Shown: positions 18,622 to 27,756, counted from the first letter of the stretch. The stretch: 64,000 nucleotides of DNA from Hyphomicrobiales bacterium (GCA_900469625.1 UBXV01000005.1:107844-171843); one strand, 5' to 3'. A program made the numbers and translations. The notes: generated by a model not told the origin, from the letters alone.

Positions 18622-18710
18622 GGCAAGACCTTTTCCCGTCCGGCTGGGAGGGGCCGGGCGTTTTGGCGTTGATGTGTTGAGCGGAATATGAGGGCGGAGA
18701 GCTTGCGCGA

Positions 18711-18730
18711 TAATCCGCATAATCGGATAA
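18711..18730. promoter_or_regulatory. LysR-type operator candidate
   Basis: Imperfect palindrome TAATCCGCATAATCGGATAA between the divergent MFS (18621) and LysR (18761) genes, with near-symmetric AATCCG/CGGAT arms. Position and size fit an autoregulatory LysR recognition site. Confidence 0.45.
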
Positions 18731-18760
18731 ATGGCTATGAATTGATTTCAAAGGTGAGTG

Positions 18761-19654
18761 ATGGACAATCGGGCTGGTGAAATGGAAGTGTTCGTCGCTG
18801 TCTGTGAAACGCACAGCTTCTCGGCTGCCGGCCGGCGGCTGAGGCTATCGCCGTCCGCCGTGAGCAAGCTGGTCACGCGCATCGAGGACCGGTTGGGCAC
18901 GCGCCTGCTGGTTCGCTCGACCCGGACCCTGCAGCTGACGCCGGAGGGCGAAGTCTACCTGCAGCGCGCCCAGCGCATCCTCACCGAAATTGCCGAAACC
19001 GAACAGCTGGTGGCTGCCGGCGGCAGGCTTTCGCCGCGTGGCCTGTTGCGCGTCAACGCCTCGGTCGGCTTCGGCGAACGCTACATCCTGCCGCTCGCGC
19101 CCGAGTTCCTCGAGCGCTATCCGGATGTAAGCCTCGATCTGACCCTGACGGACAGTCTGATCGACGTGGTCGGCGAACGGGCCGACGTGGCGATCCGCAC
19201 CGGGCCTTTGCGCGATTCTTCGCTCAAAGCCCGCAAGCTGTTGGAGAGCCGGCCCGTGGTCATTGCCTCGCCGGCCTATCTCGAAAGGCATGGCGTGCCG
19301 CGGACGCCGGCCGACCTGCAAAATCACAATTGCATTCGCTTCAATTTCCGCCGCAGCGTCGACGAATGGGCGTTTCGTGCGCCTGGCCAAAGCGCGATCG
19401 AGCTTCTGTCGGTCTCCGGAAACCTTCATGTGTCGAGCGGCGCGATCGTGCAGCAACTCTGCCTTGCCGATGTCGGCATCGGCCGTATCGGCCGCTTCCA
19501 CGCAGAGCCGGATCTGGCGGCGGGACGACTGGTGGCACTTCTGGAGGATTACCGGCCCGACGAAATCGAGACGGTCTACGCCGTCTATGCCGGCCACGAA
19601 CATCTCGCCGCCCGCATCCGGGCATTCATCGATTTCCTGGTCGAGCGGATCTGA
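18761..19654 (+). CDS. LysR-family transcriptional regulator
   Basis: 297 aa from ATG 18761 (GTG at 18758 is an alternative; AAGGTGAG lies just upstream). HTH at about residues 6-63 (EVFVAVCETHSFSAAGRRLR, SPSAVSKLVTRIEDRLGTRL), then a DNA-linker helix and a CrgA-like effector domain with SVGFGERYILPLAPEFLERY. Divergent from the MFS-AKR pair, its likely target. Confidence 0.88.
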   Translation: MDNRAGEMEVFVAVCETHSFSAAGRRLRLSPSAVSKLVTRIEDRLGTRLLVRSTRTLQLTPEGEVYLQRAQRILTEIAETEQLVAAGGRLSPRGLLRVNASVGFGERYILPLAPEFLERYPDVSLDLTLTDSLIDVVGERADVAIRTGPLRDSSLKARKLLESRPVVIASPAYLERHGVPRTPADLQNHNCIRFNFRRSVDEWAFRAPGQSAIELLSVSGNLHVSSGAIVQQLCLADVGIGRIGRFHAEPDLAAGRLVALLEDYRPDEIETVYAVYAGHEHLAARIRAFIDFLVERI

Positions 19655-19687
19655 TAGCGGCCGGCCATGTGCGTCCGGCCGATTGGC

Positions 19688-20461
19688 CTAGTCGGCCTTG
19701 ACCGCGACGACGAAGAACCGGGGAAAACGCAGGAGCACCCGGCCGTCGCTCAGGGCCGGGTAGGCCTCACGGATCCGGTCCGTGTAGGCTGAGGAAAAGG
19801 CGTCGCGCCGCTCCGGCGGCAGCGCGTCGAGATAGGGGCGCAAGCCCGTGCCCTTCACCCATTCGACGATCGCTTCGGCGTTTGCCAGCCGGTGATAATA
19901 AATCGTGTGCCAGACTTCGATGTGGGCGGCGTGCTTGGACAGGCGCTCGACGTAGGCCGATGGCGCCGGCAGCGGATTGCGCCGGATCGTGCGGCCGGCG
20001 AAGGCATCGGCGAATGCAGCGCTGCGAGCCGTTTCTTCCATCAGCAGATGGGTCGCCTGATCGACATTGTCGGGCATCTGGACGGCAAGCGTGCCACCGG
20101 GCGCAAGCGAAGCCGTCAGTCTTTCGAGAATGTCGAGATGGTTCGGCAGCCACTGGAAGACGGCATTGCCGTAAAACAGCGAAGCGCCCTTGGGGGGAGC
20201 CCAGGTCGCGAGATCGGCCTTCTCGAAGGTCAGGCCCGGCAGCCGCTTTGCGGCCGCAAGCAGCATGTTGTCGTCGCTGTCGAGGCCGGAGAGGGTGGCG
20301 TCCGGAAACCGCTGGTGGATCAGTTCGGTCGAATTCCCCGGACCGCAGCCAAGGTCGAAGGCTGGGCCAGACGGCAGGTCCGGAACCTGCGCGAGCAGGT
20401 CGCGCGCCGGGCGCGTGCGTTCGTCTTCGAATTTCAGGTATTGCGATGCCGACCAGGCCAT
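19688..20461 (-). CDS. tam: trans-aconitate 2-methyltransferase
   Basis: 257 aa class I SAM-dependent methyltransferase. Motif I is [14 protein letters not shown] (about 37-50), with [12 protein letters not shown] as motif II and [10 protein letters not shown] as motif IV. The start [19 protein letters not shown] and the end ([15 protein letters not shown]) follow Tam proteins closely. Methylates trans-aconitate, an inhibitor of aconitase formed spontaneously. Starts 12 bp after the dehalogenase stop, so it is probably co-transcribed with it. Confidence 0.93.
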   Translation of the reverse strand: MAWSASQYLKFEDERTRPARDLLAQVPDLPSGPAFDLGCGPGNSTELIHQRFPDATLSGLDSDDNMLLAAAKRLPGLTFEKADLATWAPPKGASLFYGNAVFQWLPNHLDILERLTASLAPGGTLAVQMPDNVDQATHLLMEETARSAAFADAFAGRTIRRNPLPAPSAYVERLSKHAAHIEVWHTIYYHRLANAEAIVEWVKGTGLRPYLDALPPERRDAFSSAYTDRIREAYPALSDGRVLLRFPRFFVVAVKAD

Positions 20462-20473
20462 GGAGACAAATCC

Positions 20474-21136
20474 TCAGATACCGAATTGCAGGCTTTCCAG
20501 CGAAGGCAGGATCAGGGCCGGGCCCTGGTCGCGATACTCGTCGGGCATGTCGGCGCGGTTGATCCACACCGTGCGAAAACCGAACTTCGTCGCGCCGGCG
20601 ATGTCCCAGCGGTTGGACGACTGGAAGGAGACCGCATGCGGATAGAGCCGGTAGCGGGTGGTGACGAGATCGTAGACCGCTGGCGCTGCCTTGTAGGTCT
20701 TGACCGTGTCGACCGAGAAGACGTCGTCGATGACGATCTCGAGCGCCGCGTTGCGCACGGCGGCAGCCAGCATGTCGGGAGAACCATTGGAGAGAATGGC
20801 AAGCCGCGCTCCGCGTTCCTTCAGCCCCTTCAGGACGGCAGGAACCTCCGGGTAGCAGTCGAGCGTCCAGTAGGCGTCGAGCAACGGCTTCCGCAACTTG
20901 CGATCAGCCGAGGGAAAGCGGGAAAAGGCGTAGTCGAGCGACTGCTCGGTCAGCTGCCAGAAATCCTGGTAGGCGCCCATCAGGGACCGCACCCAGGAAT
21001 ATTCGAGTTGCTTGGCGCGCCAGAGTTCGGAGAAGGCCTGTCCGTCCGGGCCGATTTCGGCGGCGTGGCGCCGAACCGCCGCATGCACGTCGAAAAGCGT
21101 GCCATAGGCATCGAACACATAGGCCGCGTGGGACAT
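20474..21136 (-). CDS. haloacid dehalogenase type II (HAD superfamily)
   Basis: 220 aa. Nucleophile Asp9 in YVFDAYGTLFDV, motif II Ser/Asn in AILSNGSPDM, motif III Lys in SVDTVKTYKAAPAVYDL, and SSNRWDIAGATKFGFRTVW near the end, the sequence signature of L-2-haloacid dehalogenases. Expected to convert 2-haloalkanoates to 2-hydroxyacids, though natural substrates of chromosomal copies are often unknown. First gene of a pair with tam. A perfect 10-bp inverted repeat lies 28 bp upstream. Confidence 0.9.
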   Translation of the reverse strand: MSHAAYVFDAYGTLFDVHAAVRRHAAEIGPDGQAFSELWRAKQLEYSWVRSLMGAYQDFWQLTEQSLDYAFSRFPSADRKLRKPLLDAYWTLDCYPEVPAVLKGLKERGARLAILSNGSPDMLAAAVRNAALEIVIDDVFSVDTVKTYKAAPAVYDLVTTRYRLYPHAVSFQSSNRWDIAGATKFGFRTVWINRADMPDEYRDQGPALILPSLESLQFGI

Positions 21137-21164
21137 GCTTTCCTCCCGTCCGTCATCTTCGGCG

Positions 21165-21199
21165 GTGCTTTGACAAGACCTGTCGTCCCGTCAAAGCAC
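21165..21199. promoter_or_regulatory. inverted repeat upstream of dehalogenase-tam
   Basis: GTGCTTTGAC (21165-21174) / GTCAAAGCAC (21190-21199), perfect 10-bp arms, 15-nt spacer, centred about 46 nt upstream of the dehalogenase start. No T-run, so an operator or RNA leader hairpin is more likely than a terminator. Confidence 0.45.
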
Positions 21200-21316
21200 G
21201 CCCCGAAAACAAGGGCTTACCGCATCGTGCCGGCGGAGGCACGCAAGCGAAGTCAATTCTTTTGCGTGATCATGTCAAAGATTTGTGCATCGCACAACGA
21301 CATTGCGTAAGCCGTA

Positions 21317-21877
21317 TCAGCCCTTGCCGGGTTTCCAGACCTTGGCGGGGAAGCGCAGGGCCTGTTTGGCAAGCTTGCCTTTGAGCCCGAGCGCCGCATC
21401 GCAAAGGCCGACCACGTGCCGGTTCGGCTTTGCCTCCGGCCGCAGCGCATGCAAGGCGGCAGCCGCATCCTCAGGCGCCATGTAGCGGGCAAGAATGCCA
21501 AGGCTGAGCGCCGTTGCACGACCGATGCCGCGCAGGCAATGGACCAGCAGGTGAGCGTCGGCGGGCAGTCCGTCGATGAACGTGAAGGCCGCTTCGATTG
21601 CTTCTGCCCGCGCGGCATCGGGCGCATCGGGATCAGTGGCATCGCCGAAGTAAAGTTCGAGATGCCTTTCCGGCGGCAGGTCGATCATCGACAGCAGCCG
21701 GCTTGCCGGCGCCCGCATCGAGATCAGATGCGTCGGCGCCCAAAGTGCCCGATTGTGCCGGGCTTCGGTCTGCGAACTGATGATCATCCGAACGGGCCAC
21801 CCCTGCGGGTGGGCCGGATTGGCTGTGAGAACAGGGCTGTAGAGTTCTTCCCCGGTGGCAGCTGCCGCTAGCGCCAT
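21317..21877 (-). CDS. dual-specificity-type protein tyrosine phosphatase
   Basis: 186 aa. The P-loop VHCLRGIGRAT gives HCx5R with Cys114 and Arg120. A candidate general-acid loop lies before it (FGDATDPDAPDAARAE). Overall it resembles bacterial and archaeal DSP-like phosphatases. A possible internal start is Met31, but the ATG at 21877 has GAGGTC upstream. Substrate (phosphoprotein or other phosphoester) unknown. Lies alone between HAD and ADH genes. Confidence 0.8.
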   Translation of the reverse strand: MALAAAATGEELYSPVLTANPAHPQGWPVRMIISSQTEARHNRALWAPTHLISMRAPASRLLSMIDLPPERHLELYFGDATDPDAPDAARAEAIEAAFTFIDGLPADAHLLVHCLRGIGRATALSLGILARYMAPEDAAAALHALRPEAKPNRHVVGLCDAALGLKGKLAKQALRFPAKVWKPGKG

Positions 21878-21990
21878 GACAGGACCTCGTCGTGATTCTT
21901 CCTGCGATGATTTTGCCCTGAAACCAGGTTTCGCTTAAGAGCAAAATCGTGTCGCCATGCGGATGCAAACAACCTTCGAGCGGAGCACCT

Positions 21991-23031
21991 TCAGAAGCGG
22001 GTGATCACGCTGATGCCAAGATCGGTGGCGCGGTCCATCGAGACGAGGGCAGGGACCGCGTCTTCGAGGGAAATCTCGCGCCCGATCAGTTGCTGCGGCT
22101 GCAGCTTGCCGCTGTCGATCATCTGGAGCATGGCGTCGTAGCGCCAGGCCTGCATGCCGTGGCTGCCGTAGATTTCAAGCTCGTGGCCGATCACCTGCGC
22201 CATCGGGATTACAGGCGTCGCATGATCGGCAAGCATCAGGCCGACCTGCACATGGCGTCCTCGGCGCCTGAGGTTCTTGATCGAGTTGAAGCAGGTGACG
22301 GGATGGCCGAGCGCGTCGATCGACACATGCGCGCCGCCACCGGTAATCTCCCTGACCGCGCCGGCGACATCGTCCGTGTCGCGGCCATTGACGGTGGCGA
22401 CAGCGCCGAGCGTCCTGGCGAAGGCGAGCTTGTCCTCGGCAATGTCGATGGCGATCGGATGCGCGCCGAGGGCGGCCGCGATCATGATCGCCGACAGGCC
22501 GACGCCGCCGCAGCCGTGAACGGCCACCCATTCGCCACCCTTGACCCGCGCCTGGTCGGCGACGGCGCGAAACGAGGTGGCAAAGCGGCAGCCGAGACTG
22601 GCGGCGGTCTTGAAGTCCATGCTCTCCGGCAGATGCACCAGGTTCTGGTCGGCGAAATCGAGCGCGACGTATTCGGCAAACGAGCCCCAATGGGTGAAGC
22701 CCGGCTGGAACTGCGCCTCGCAGACCTGCTGGTTGCCCGATCGGCACTCGCCGCAGCGGCCACAGCCGGAAACGAACGGCACTGTCACCCGGTCGCCGAC
22801 CTTGTAGCGCATCACGCCGCGGCCGGTGGCCGTGACGACGCCGGCAAGCTCATGGCCCGGCACGTGCGGCAGGCGGATGTCGGCGTCATGTCCCATCCAT
22901 CCATGCCAGTCCGAACGGCACAGCCCCGTGGCCTCGACCTTGACCACCACGCCGTTTTCGCTCGGCGTCGGATCGGCAAGCGCGCGGATCTCGGGCGTCT
23001 TTTCGAAGGCGTCGTAGTACATCGCTTTCAT
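21991..23031 (-). CDS. zinc-dependent alcohol dehydrogenase
   Basis: 346 aa MDR-family enzyme. Catalytic zinc: Cys38, His60, Glu61 ([20 protein letters not shown]). Structural zinc: Cys90, 93, 96 and 104 ([17 protein letters not shown]). Rossmann motif [15 protein letters not shown] around 170. Start at 23031 ([16 protein letters not shown]); 26 further upstream codons show no family similarity. Oxidises an alcohol with NAD(P); substrate not determinable. Weak ribosome-binding site. Confidence 0.9.
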   Translation of the reverse strand: MKAMYYDAFEKTPEIRALADPTPSENGVVVKVEATGLCRSDWHGWMGHDADIRLPHVPGHELAGVVTATGRGVMRYKVGDRVTVPFVSGCGRCGECRSGNQQVCEAQFQPGFTHWGSFAEYVALDFADQNLVHLPESMDFKTAASLGCRFATSFRAVADQARVKGGEWVAVHGCGGVGLSAIMIAAALGAHPIAIDIAEDKLAFARTLGAVATVNGRDTDDVAGAVREITGGGAHVSIDALGHPVTCFNSIKNLRRRGRHVQVGLMLADHATPVIPMAQVIGHELEIYGSHGMQAWRYDAMLQMIDSGKLQPQQLIGREISLEDAVPALVSMDRATDLGISVITRF

Positions 23032-23191
23032 CGGGGCATGGCTCCATGGCTGATCGTCGGGCATTCTGGCATGTGGCTTCGGGTGGTTCCAGAATGGACG
23101 CCATGACATTTTTTGATGTACCCATTCACCCCCATGCTGCTTTTTCGAGCTATGCGGATGCTCAGAAAGACAAAACGTGAAGGAGACGCCG

Positions 23192-24073
23192 ATGGCCGTC
23201 GATACATCCCCCCGCTCAGTGACCTGGACCTATGTCGACGGCGAATGGCTGTCGGGCAATCCGCCGCTGATCGGGCCGACCTCGCACGCCATGTGGCTCG
23301 GTTCGACCGTGTTCGACGGCGCGCGCGTCTTTGACGGCATCGCGCCGGATCTCGACCTGCACTGCCAGCGCGTCAACCGCTCGGCCATCGCGCTCGGCCT
23401 GAAGCCGACGATGAAGGCGGAAGAGATCGAGGCGCTAACGTGGGAAGGCGCCAAGAAGTTCGACGGCCAGACGGCACTTTACGTCAAGCCGATGTACTGG
23501 GCCGAGCACGGCGCCGCAGGCGTCGTTGCCATCGATCCGGAATCGACCCGCTTTGCCCTTTGCCTGTTCGAGGCGCCGATGGGCAACGGCCATGGCGGCT
23601 CGTCGCTGACGCTGTCGCCGTTCCGCCGGCCGACGCTCGAATCCATGCCGACCGACGCCAAGGCCGGCTGCCTCTATCCCAACAATGCCCGCATCCTGAC
23701 CGAGGCGCGCTCGCGCGGCTTCGATAATGCGCTGGTGCGCGACATGCTCGGCAACATCGCCGAGACCGGCTCGTCCAACGTCTTCCTCGTCAAGGACGGC
23801 GTCGTCTTCACGCCGGCTGCCAACCGCACCTTCCTGGCCGGGATCACCCGCTTCCGCGTCATCACGCTGTTGCGCGAGGCCGGGTTCGAGGTTGTCGAGG
23901 CGACACTGTCGATGGCCGACTTCCAGGGCGCCGACGAGATTTTCACCTCGGGCAACTATTCCAAGGTCCTGCCGGTGACCCGTCTCGACGATCGCGACCT
24001 GCAGGCGGGCCCGATCGCCGCCAAGGCCCGCGATCTCTATATGGATTGGGCCCATTCGAGCCAGGACGCCTGA
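23192..24073 (+). CDS. branched-chain-type amino acid aminotransferase (fold IV PLP enzyme)
   Basis: 293 aa. Start ATG 23192 after GAAGGAGA. PLP lysine Lys157 in [15 protein letters not shown], then [17 protein letters not shown] and [14 protein letters not shown], diagnostic of class IV aminotransferases (IlvE/DAAT). The RVFDG...HCQRVNRSA segment fits IlvE better than D-amino-acid transaminase. Probably transaminates branched-chain 2-oxoacids; the cognate ilv genes are not near. Monocistronic, divergent from the alcohol dehydrogenase. Confidence 0.85.
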   Translation: MAVDTSPRSVTWTYVDGEWLSGNPPLIGPTSHAMWLGSTVFDGARVFDGIAPDLDLHCQRVNRSAIALGLKPTMKAEEIEALTWEGAKKFDGQTALYVKPMYWAEHGAAGVVAIDPESTRFALCLFEAPMGNGHGGSSLTLSPFRRPTLESMPTDAKAGCLYPNNARILTEARSRGFDNALVRDMLGNIAETGSSNVFLVKDGVVFTPAANRTFLAGITRFRVITLLREAGFEVVEATLSMADFQGADEIFTSGNYSKVLPVTRLDDRDLQAGPIAAKARDLYMDWAHSSQDA

Positions 24074-24094
24074 GGCCGAAAGACGTGGCGCGGG

Positions 24095-24976
24095 TCAGCT
24101 TGCCCGTGCCACCGATGCCGCCCATGCCTCGACGCTGCGCAGCATCGTCGGGGCATGTTCAGGATCGTCCACGAGTTCGGCCAGTTCCGAAAGTCGATGC
24201 ATGCCGGTGAGAACTGCGATGCGTTTCCGGTCGAGCACCCGGCCGGTCAACTCCTCGTATGTTTCGACAATCCGCGATGTCAGATCCGGCGAAATGAAGT
24301 TCGAATAGATAAACTCGCGGTGAAGCGGGCCAATCCCCGAATCTGCAAAATCATAGATGCCGTTCAGTCGGCGCTTCGCATGGTCAAAGGCCATGTTCCA
24401 GCCATGGCCGTCGAAGAAGCCGTAGGTCGTGCCATGCGGATCGGGTCCCAGGCTCTCGAAGGATGAGATCGTCGCGGCGGCGAGCGCGCGAAGATCCGGC
24501 GCAAGAGCCGGCAGCGCCTTGGCCCGGATTGCTTCCACCGTTTGCCACGGTTCGACGCGCCCGGCGCCTGCAGCAGCCATATGTTCATCATCGAGCCGAT
24601 GCAACTCGGCGTAAAACTGTCCAAGGTCCCGGCCGAGCTGGCGGCGCTCCGCCTCGGCGAGCCTGTCGTAGTCGTCGGTAACCAGATGCTCGCCTTTCAG
24701 CTTCCCGTGCACCGAGAAAAGCGGCTGGCTCCGGTGGAGTTCGAGATCCGGAACGGCCATCGACACACTGGGACGGACGAGCGCAAGCAGGGACGCTTCC
24801 TTGACCAGCGCCTTTTCCGCGACCGCGTGGCGCGGGAACTTGAAGATCAGGCGGTCATCGACATCGACGGCGGTCGAGTGCCAGCCGGCGGTTGCGAGCG
24901 TGAATGTCGACCCAGCAAGATCAGGAAAGGTGGCCAGGATCGTGTTGCGCAGGCTGTCGAGGGTCTGATGTTCCAT
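24095..24976 (-). CDS. aminoglycoside phosphotransferase-family kinase
   Basis: 293 aa protein-kinase-like fold. ATP-binding Lys46 (RLIFKFPRH). The catalytic loop reads YGFFDGHGWNMAFD, so the usual HGDxxxxN is FFD-x4-N: catalytic Asp189 and Asn194 remain but the HG pair is replaced. The metal-binding DFAD follows at 209-212. Likely a small-molecule kinase; drug resistance is not implied. Convergent with the aminotransferase. Confidence 0.78.
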   Translation of the reverse strand: MEHQTLDSLRNTILATFPDLAGSTFTLATAGWHSTAVDVDDRLIFKFPRHAVAEKALVKEASLLALVRPSVSMAVPDLELHRSQPLFSVHGKLKGEHLVTDDYDRLAEAERRQLGRDLGQFYAELHRLDDEHMAAAGAGRVEPWQTVEAIRAKALPALAPDLRALAAATISSFESLGPDPHGTTYGFFDGHGWNMAFDHAKRRLNGIYDFADSGIGPLHREFIYSNFISPDLTSRIVETYEELTGRVLDRKRIAVLTGMHRLSELAELVDDPEHAPTMLRSVEAWAASVARAS

Positions 24977-25090
24977 AATGTTCCTTGGCTCCGTGCGCTT
25001 TGCTTCCTGTTCCTTCGGCAGTCGACGGCGGTAATGGCGGGCGGGTCGCCGGCGGTTGCCATCGGCGCCCCTAGATCCTTGAAAGGGCGC

Positions 25091-25420
25091 TTAGCGTCCC
25101 TGCATGATCTTGATGAGGTTGACCGTCGGCTGGCTGGCGCGCACGTCGGCATATGTCAGACGGCCCGAGGCCAGCGCACTAACCATGCGCTTGCAGGTGA
25201 GCGTTTGGACCTTGTTGACGGGGACGCTCAGCAGCAATGCGCCGGCTTCAAGTTCGGATTTCGTCCATCTCGCGGCGAGGCAGTCTTTCAGAACAGCGCG
25301 CTGCAGGGCTGGGCTTCCCTGAACCGCCGTCTGCACCTTCTCGTATTCACCCTGGCTTGGTGCGCAGGATGCAAGGGTCAGAAGGGCAACGGCGAATGAA
25401 GCAAAACGTATCGATCTCAT
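25091..25420 (-). CDS. small lipoprotein of unknown function
   Basis: 109 aa. Start MRSIRFASFAVALLTLASCA after GGAGATTGCC: a type II signal peptide with lipobox LASC (Cys19). The mature part EYEKVQTAVQGSPALQRAVL..., LTCKRMVSALASGRLTYADV has a helical pattern with two cysteines, probably in the periplasm. A 19-codon longer start is possible but spoils the signal peptide. No recognised family. Confidence 0.65.
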   Translation of the reverse strand: MRSIRFASFAVALLTLASCAPSQGEYEKVQTAVQGSPALQRAVLKDCLAARWTKSELEAGALLLSVPVNKVQTLTCKRMVSALASGRLTYADVRASQPTVNLIKIMQGR

Positions 25421-25538
25421 GGCAATCTCCGGTTGGAGAATTGCCGGTAAGTGTAGCGCTGGCGATTCGCAACTCATTGTAGCGCTCAGCGAAGCGGTAT
25501 CTGCCGGTCGTTGGATGGATGACGCCGGCGGCCATTTG

Positions 25539-25568
25539 CATCAGCGCCTGTGCGCACAGGCGCTGATG
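25539..25568. repeat. perfect 30-bp palindrome
   Basis: A perfect palindrome with 15-nt half CATCAGCGCCTGTGC. It would fold into a 13-15 bp hairpin 21 bp beyond the stop of the gene at 25589-25933. No T-tract follows on either strand. Possible factor-dependent terminator or mRNA 3' stabiliser. Confidence 0.8.
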
Positions 25569-25588
25569 GCCAGATCGCGGACGGCAAC

Positions 25589-25933
25589 CTACTTGTCGGC
25601 GGGCGGCGCCACGACTGTAACGGTGTCACCCGCCAGTTCGCCACCGATTTCCACGGTCTTCTTTTGTTTGTCGTAGACGCATATCTGGGTCACGGCATTT
25701 TCGGCACCCTTCGGCTTGCCGGAAACCAGCGCCAACCCGAAACTTTCCGAGCCGAACGGGTCGACGACGACGACCGGCTTGTCGAGGGAAGGGGCGGCCG
25801 CGATGCATTTTTCCGAAACATCGGCCCGGAACTCCTCCCAGGCATCGCCGGAGGATGCTTGCGCGCCGGTTGCTGCAAACCCGGTGGCGGCGACGAAAGC
25901 AAGGGTCAGGATCGGGCGATGCGGCATGTTCAT
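25589..25933 (-). CDS. small exported protein of unknown function
   Basis: 114 aa starting MNMPHRPILTLAFVAATGFA, with a Sec signal peptide probably cut after AQA near residue 27. Mature part has two cysteines (EKCIAAAP, TQICVYDKQK) likely forming a disulfide in the periplasm, and ends GDTVTVVAPPADK. SD GGAGATCAAGGA supports this start. It is bracketed by two unusually long palindromes (25539-25568 and 25982-26010). No family recognised. Confidence 0.68.
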   Translation of the reverse strand: MNMPHRPILTLAFVAATGFAATGAQASSGDAWEEFRADVSEKCIAAAPSLDKPVVVVDPFGSESFGLALVSGKPKGAENAVTQICVYDKQKKTVEIGGELAGDTVTVVAPPADK

Positions 25934-25981
25934 TCCTTGATCTCCACTGGTTGAAGTGCGCGCACGCTGCCCGCCAAACGT

Positions 25982-26010
25982 GGCGCCAATGTGCCCGGGC
26001 ACTTGGCGCC
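25982..26010. repeat. 29-bp near-perfect palindrome
   Basis: GGCGCCAA-T-GTGCCC / GGGCAC-TTGGCGCC: 14 paired bases per arm with one bulged T, in the divergent region between the small exported protein and sod. Directly followed by TTCAA-N6-TTGAA at 26011-26026. Could be an operator or a leader hairpin. Confidence 0.7.
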
Positions 26011-26148
26011 TTCAAAATGATCTTGAAAGTATATTCCGTGGGTTGAGGAAAATTTGGCATTGCATCGGTTGCCTCCGTGAAGGCCGGTGCCTATGTTCCC
26101 GCTCACAGATTTCCCTGATGAAATCCCATGCCAAGAGGAGATGCCCAC

Positions 26149-26751
26149 ATGGCTTTCGAATTGCCGAACCTTCCCTATGACTACGATGCGCTGGCGCCCT
26201 ACATGTCGCGCGAGACGCTCGAGTACCACCACGACAAGCATCACCTCGCTTACGTCACCAACGGCAACAAGCTTGCCGAGGAAGCCGGCCTTGCCGACCT
26301 GTCGCTCGAGGAAGTCGTCAAGAAGTCCTATGGCACCAACCAGCCGCTGTTCAACAATGCCGGCCAGCACTACAACCACATCCACTTCTGGAAGTGGATG
26401 AAGAAGGGCGGCGGCGGCACCAGCCTGCCGGGCAAGCTCGACGCGGCCATCAAGTCGGATCTCGGCGGCTACGACAAGTTCCGCGCCGATTTCATCGCAG
26501 CCGGCACCGGCCAGTTCGGTTCGGGCTGGGCCTGGCTCTCCGTCAAGAACGGCAAGCTGGAAATCTCCAAGACCCCGAACGGCGAAAACCCGCTCGTTCA
26601 CGGTGCGTCGCCGATCCTCGGCGTCGACGTCTGGGAGCACTCCTACTACATCGACTATCGCAACGCCCGTCCGAAGTACCTCGAAGCGTTCGTCGACAGC
26701 CTGATCAACTGGGACTATGTCCTGGAAATGTACGAAGCCGCTTCCAAGTAA
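26149..26751 (+). CDS. sodB: Fe/Mn superoxide dismutase
   Basis: 200 aa. SD AAGAGGAGAT precedes ATG 26149 (MAFELPNLPYDYDALAPYMS). Metal ligands: the His of EYHHDKHHLAY, the His of AGQHYNHIHFW, and Asp and His of DVWEHSYYIDYRNARP. The Gln of NNAGQHYNH sits at the second-sphere position typical of iron enzymes, and Gly rather than Gln is seen near PNGENPL. This leans to Fe or cambialistic use, but metal identity cannot be proved from sequence. No signal peptide: cytosolic. Confidence 0.93.
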   Translation: MAFELPNLPYDYDALAPYMSRETLEYHHDKHHLAYVTNGNKLAEEAGLADLSLEEVVKKSYGTNQPLFNNAGQHYNHIHFWKWMKKGGGGTSLPGKLDAAIKSDLGGYDKFRADFIAAGTGQFGSGWAWLSVKNGKLEISKTPNGENPLVHGASPILGVDVWEHSYYIDYRNARPKYLEAFVDSLINWDYVLEMYEAASK

Positions 26752-26773
26752 GCCGTTCCGCATACCGCTTTCG

Positions 26774-26800
26774 AGGCCCGGCGCTTGCGCCGGGCCTTTT
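26774..26800 (+). terminator. intrinsic terminator after sod
   Basis: 11-bp perfect stem AGGCCCGGCGC / GCGCCGGGCCT with TT loop followed by TTT, 22 nt after the sod stop. Confidence 0.85.
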
Positions 26801-26871
26801 CGTTTGGGGGCAGCGACCGGCACGCGCTTGCGTCACCAAAGTGTCATCGCAGGGCGCTAGGGAGAGGCATC

Positions 26872-27756
26872 ATGCACGCAGACACCCAGCCTCTCCTCCG
26901 CTTCGGCGTCATCGCCGACCCGCAATATGCCGCCGTGGAACCGAACCTCGTCCTCGGCCGCCATTATGCCAACAGCCTGACCAAGCTCGCCGAAGCGATC
27001 GAGACCTTCAATGGCGAGGACCTCGCCTTCGTGGTGACGCTCGGCGATATCATCGATCGCGACTGGCAAAGCTTCGACGCCATCCTGCCGCTGTATGAAA
27101 GGCTCCGCCACCCCAGGCATTTCCTGCTCGGCAATCATGATTTCCGGGTCGAACCCGAGCGGCTCGCTGAGGTTTTTGCCCGTGTCGGCATGCCGGCGGC
27201 CTATCAGGCCTTTGCGGCGGCCGGCCATCGGTTCGTGCTGATCGACGGCAATGAGGTCAGCCTCTTCACCCCGCCGCCGGGCGATCCGCGCCTTGCCGAC
27301 GCCGAGAGATGGCTGCAGGCGCTGAAGGCTGCGGGTGCAGACAATGCCCAGCCGTGGAACGCCGCGCTCGGCGATCGGCAGCTCGCCTGGCTGGAAGGGC
27401 AATTGCGCGCGGCGCAGGCGGCCGGCGAAAAGGTGGTGGTGATGGGACACTATCCGGTCTATCCGCCCAACGCCCACAACATGTGGGATAGCGACCGTAT
27501 CCTCGATCTCTTCGCCCGGTTCGACAACGTCGTCGCCTATTTCTGCGGTCACAATCATGACGGAAACTATGGCCTTGCCGGCGGAACGCATTACGTCACC
27601 GTCAAGGGCATGGTCGAAACCCCTGATACGACGGCCTATGCGATCGTCGATGTTCACGAAGACCGGATGGAGGTCCGTGGCTACGGCCGCGAAATTGACC
27701 GCACACTGTCGTTGATGCCTGTCATGCCCCGCCTGGCAGCGACCGCCAGCCGCTGA
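26872..27756 (+). CDS. calcineurin-like metallophosphoesterase (ADP-ribose/CDP-alcohol pyrophosphatase type)
   Basis: 294 aa from ATG 26872 after GGGAGAGGC. All five metal/phosphate motifs are present: GVIADPQYA, TLGDIIDRD, LLGNHDF, VVMGHYPVYPPN and CGHNHDGNYG. The pattern resembles Mn2+-dependent ADP-ribose/CDP-alcohol diphosphatases. No signal peptide. Its 3' end overlaps the converging WYL regulator by 35 nt. Confidence 0.88.
   Translation: MHADTQPLLRFGVIADPQYAAVEPNLVLGRHYANSLTKLAEAIETFNGEDLAFVVTLGDIIDRDWQSFDAILPLYERLRHPRHFLLGNHDFRVEPERLAEVFARVGMPAAYQAFAAAGHRFVLIDGNEVSLFTPPPGDPRLADAERWLQALKAAGADNAQPWNAALGDRQLAWLEGQLRAAQAAGEKVVVMGHYPVYPPNAHNMWDSDRILDLFARFDNVVAYFCGHNHDGNYGLAGGTHYVTVKGMVETPDTTAYAIVDVHEDRMEVRGYGREIDRTLSLMPVMPRLAATASR

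Noticed and set aside
16517-18814. 765-codon frame that would fuse an upstream Arg/His-rich stretch to the aldo/keto reductase
   Set aside because: Residues before MHSVNSNGAN are out-of-frame translation of the MFS gene; not a real fusion.
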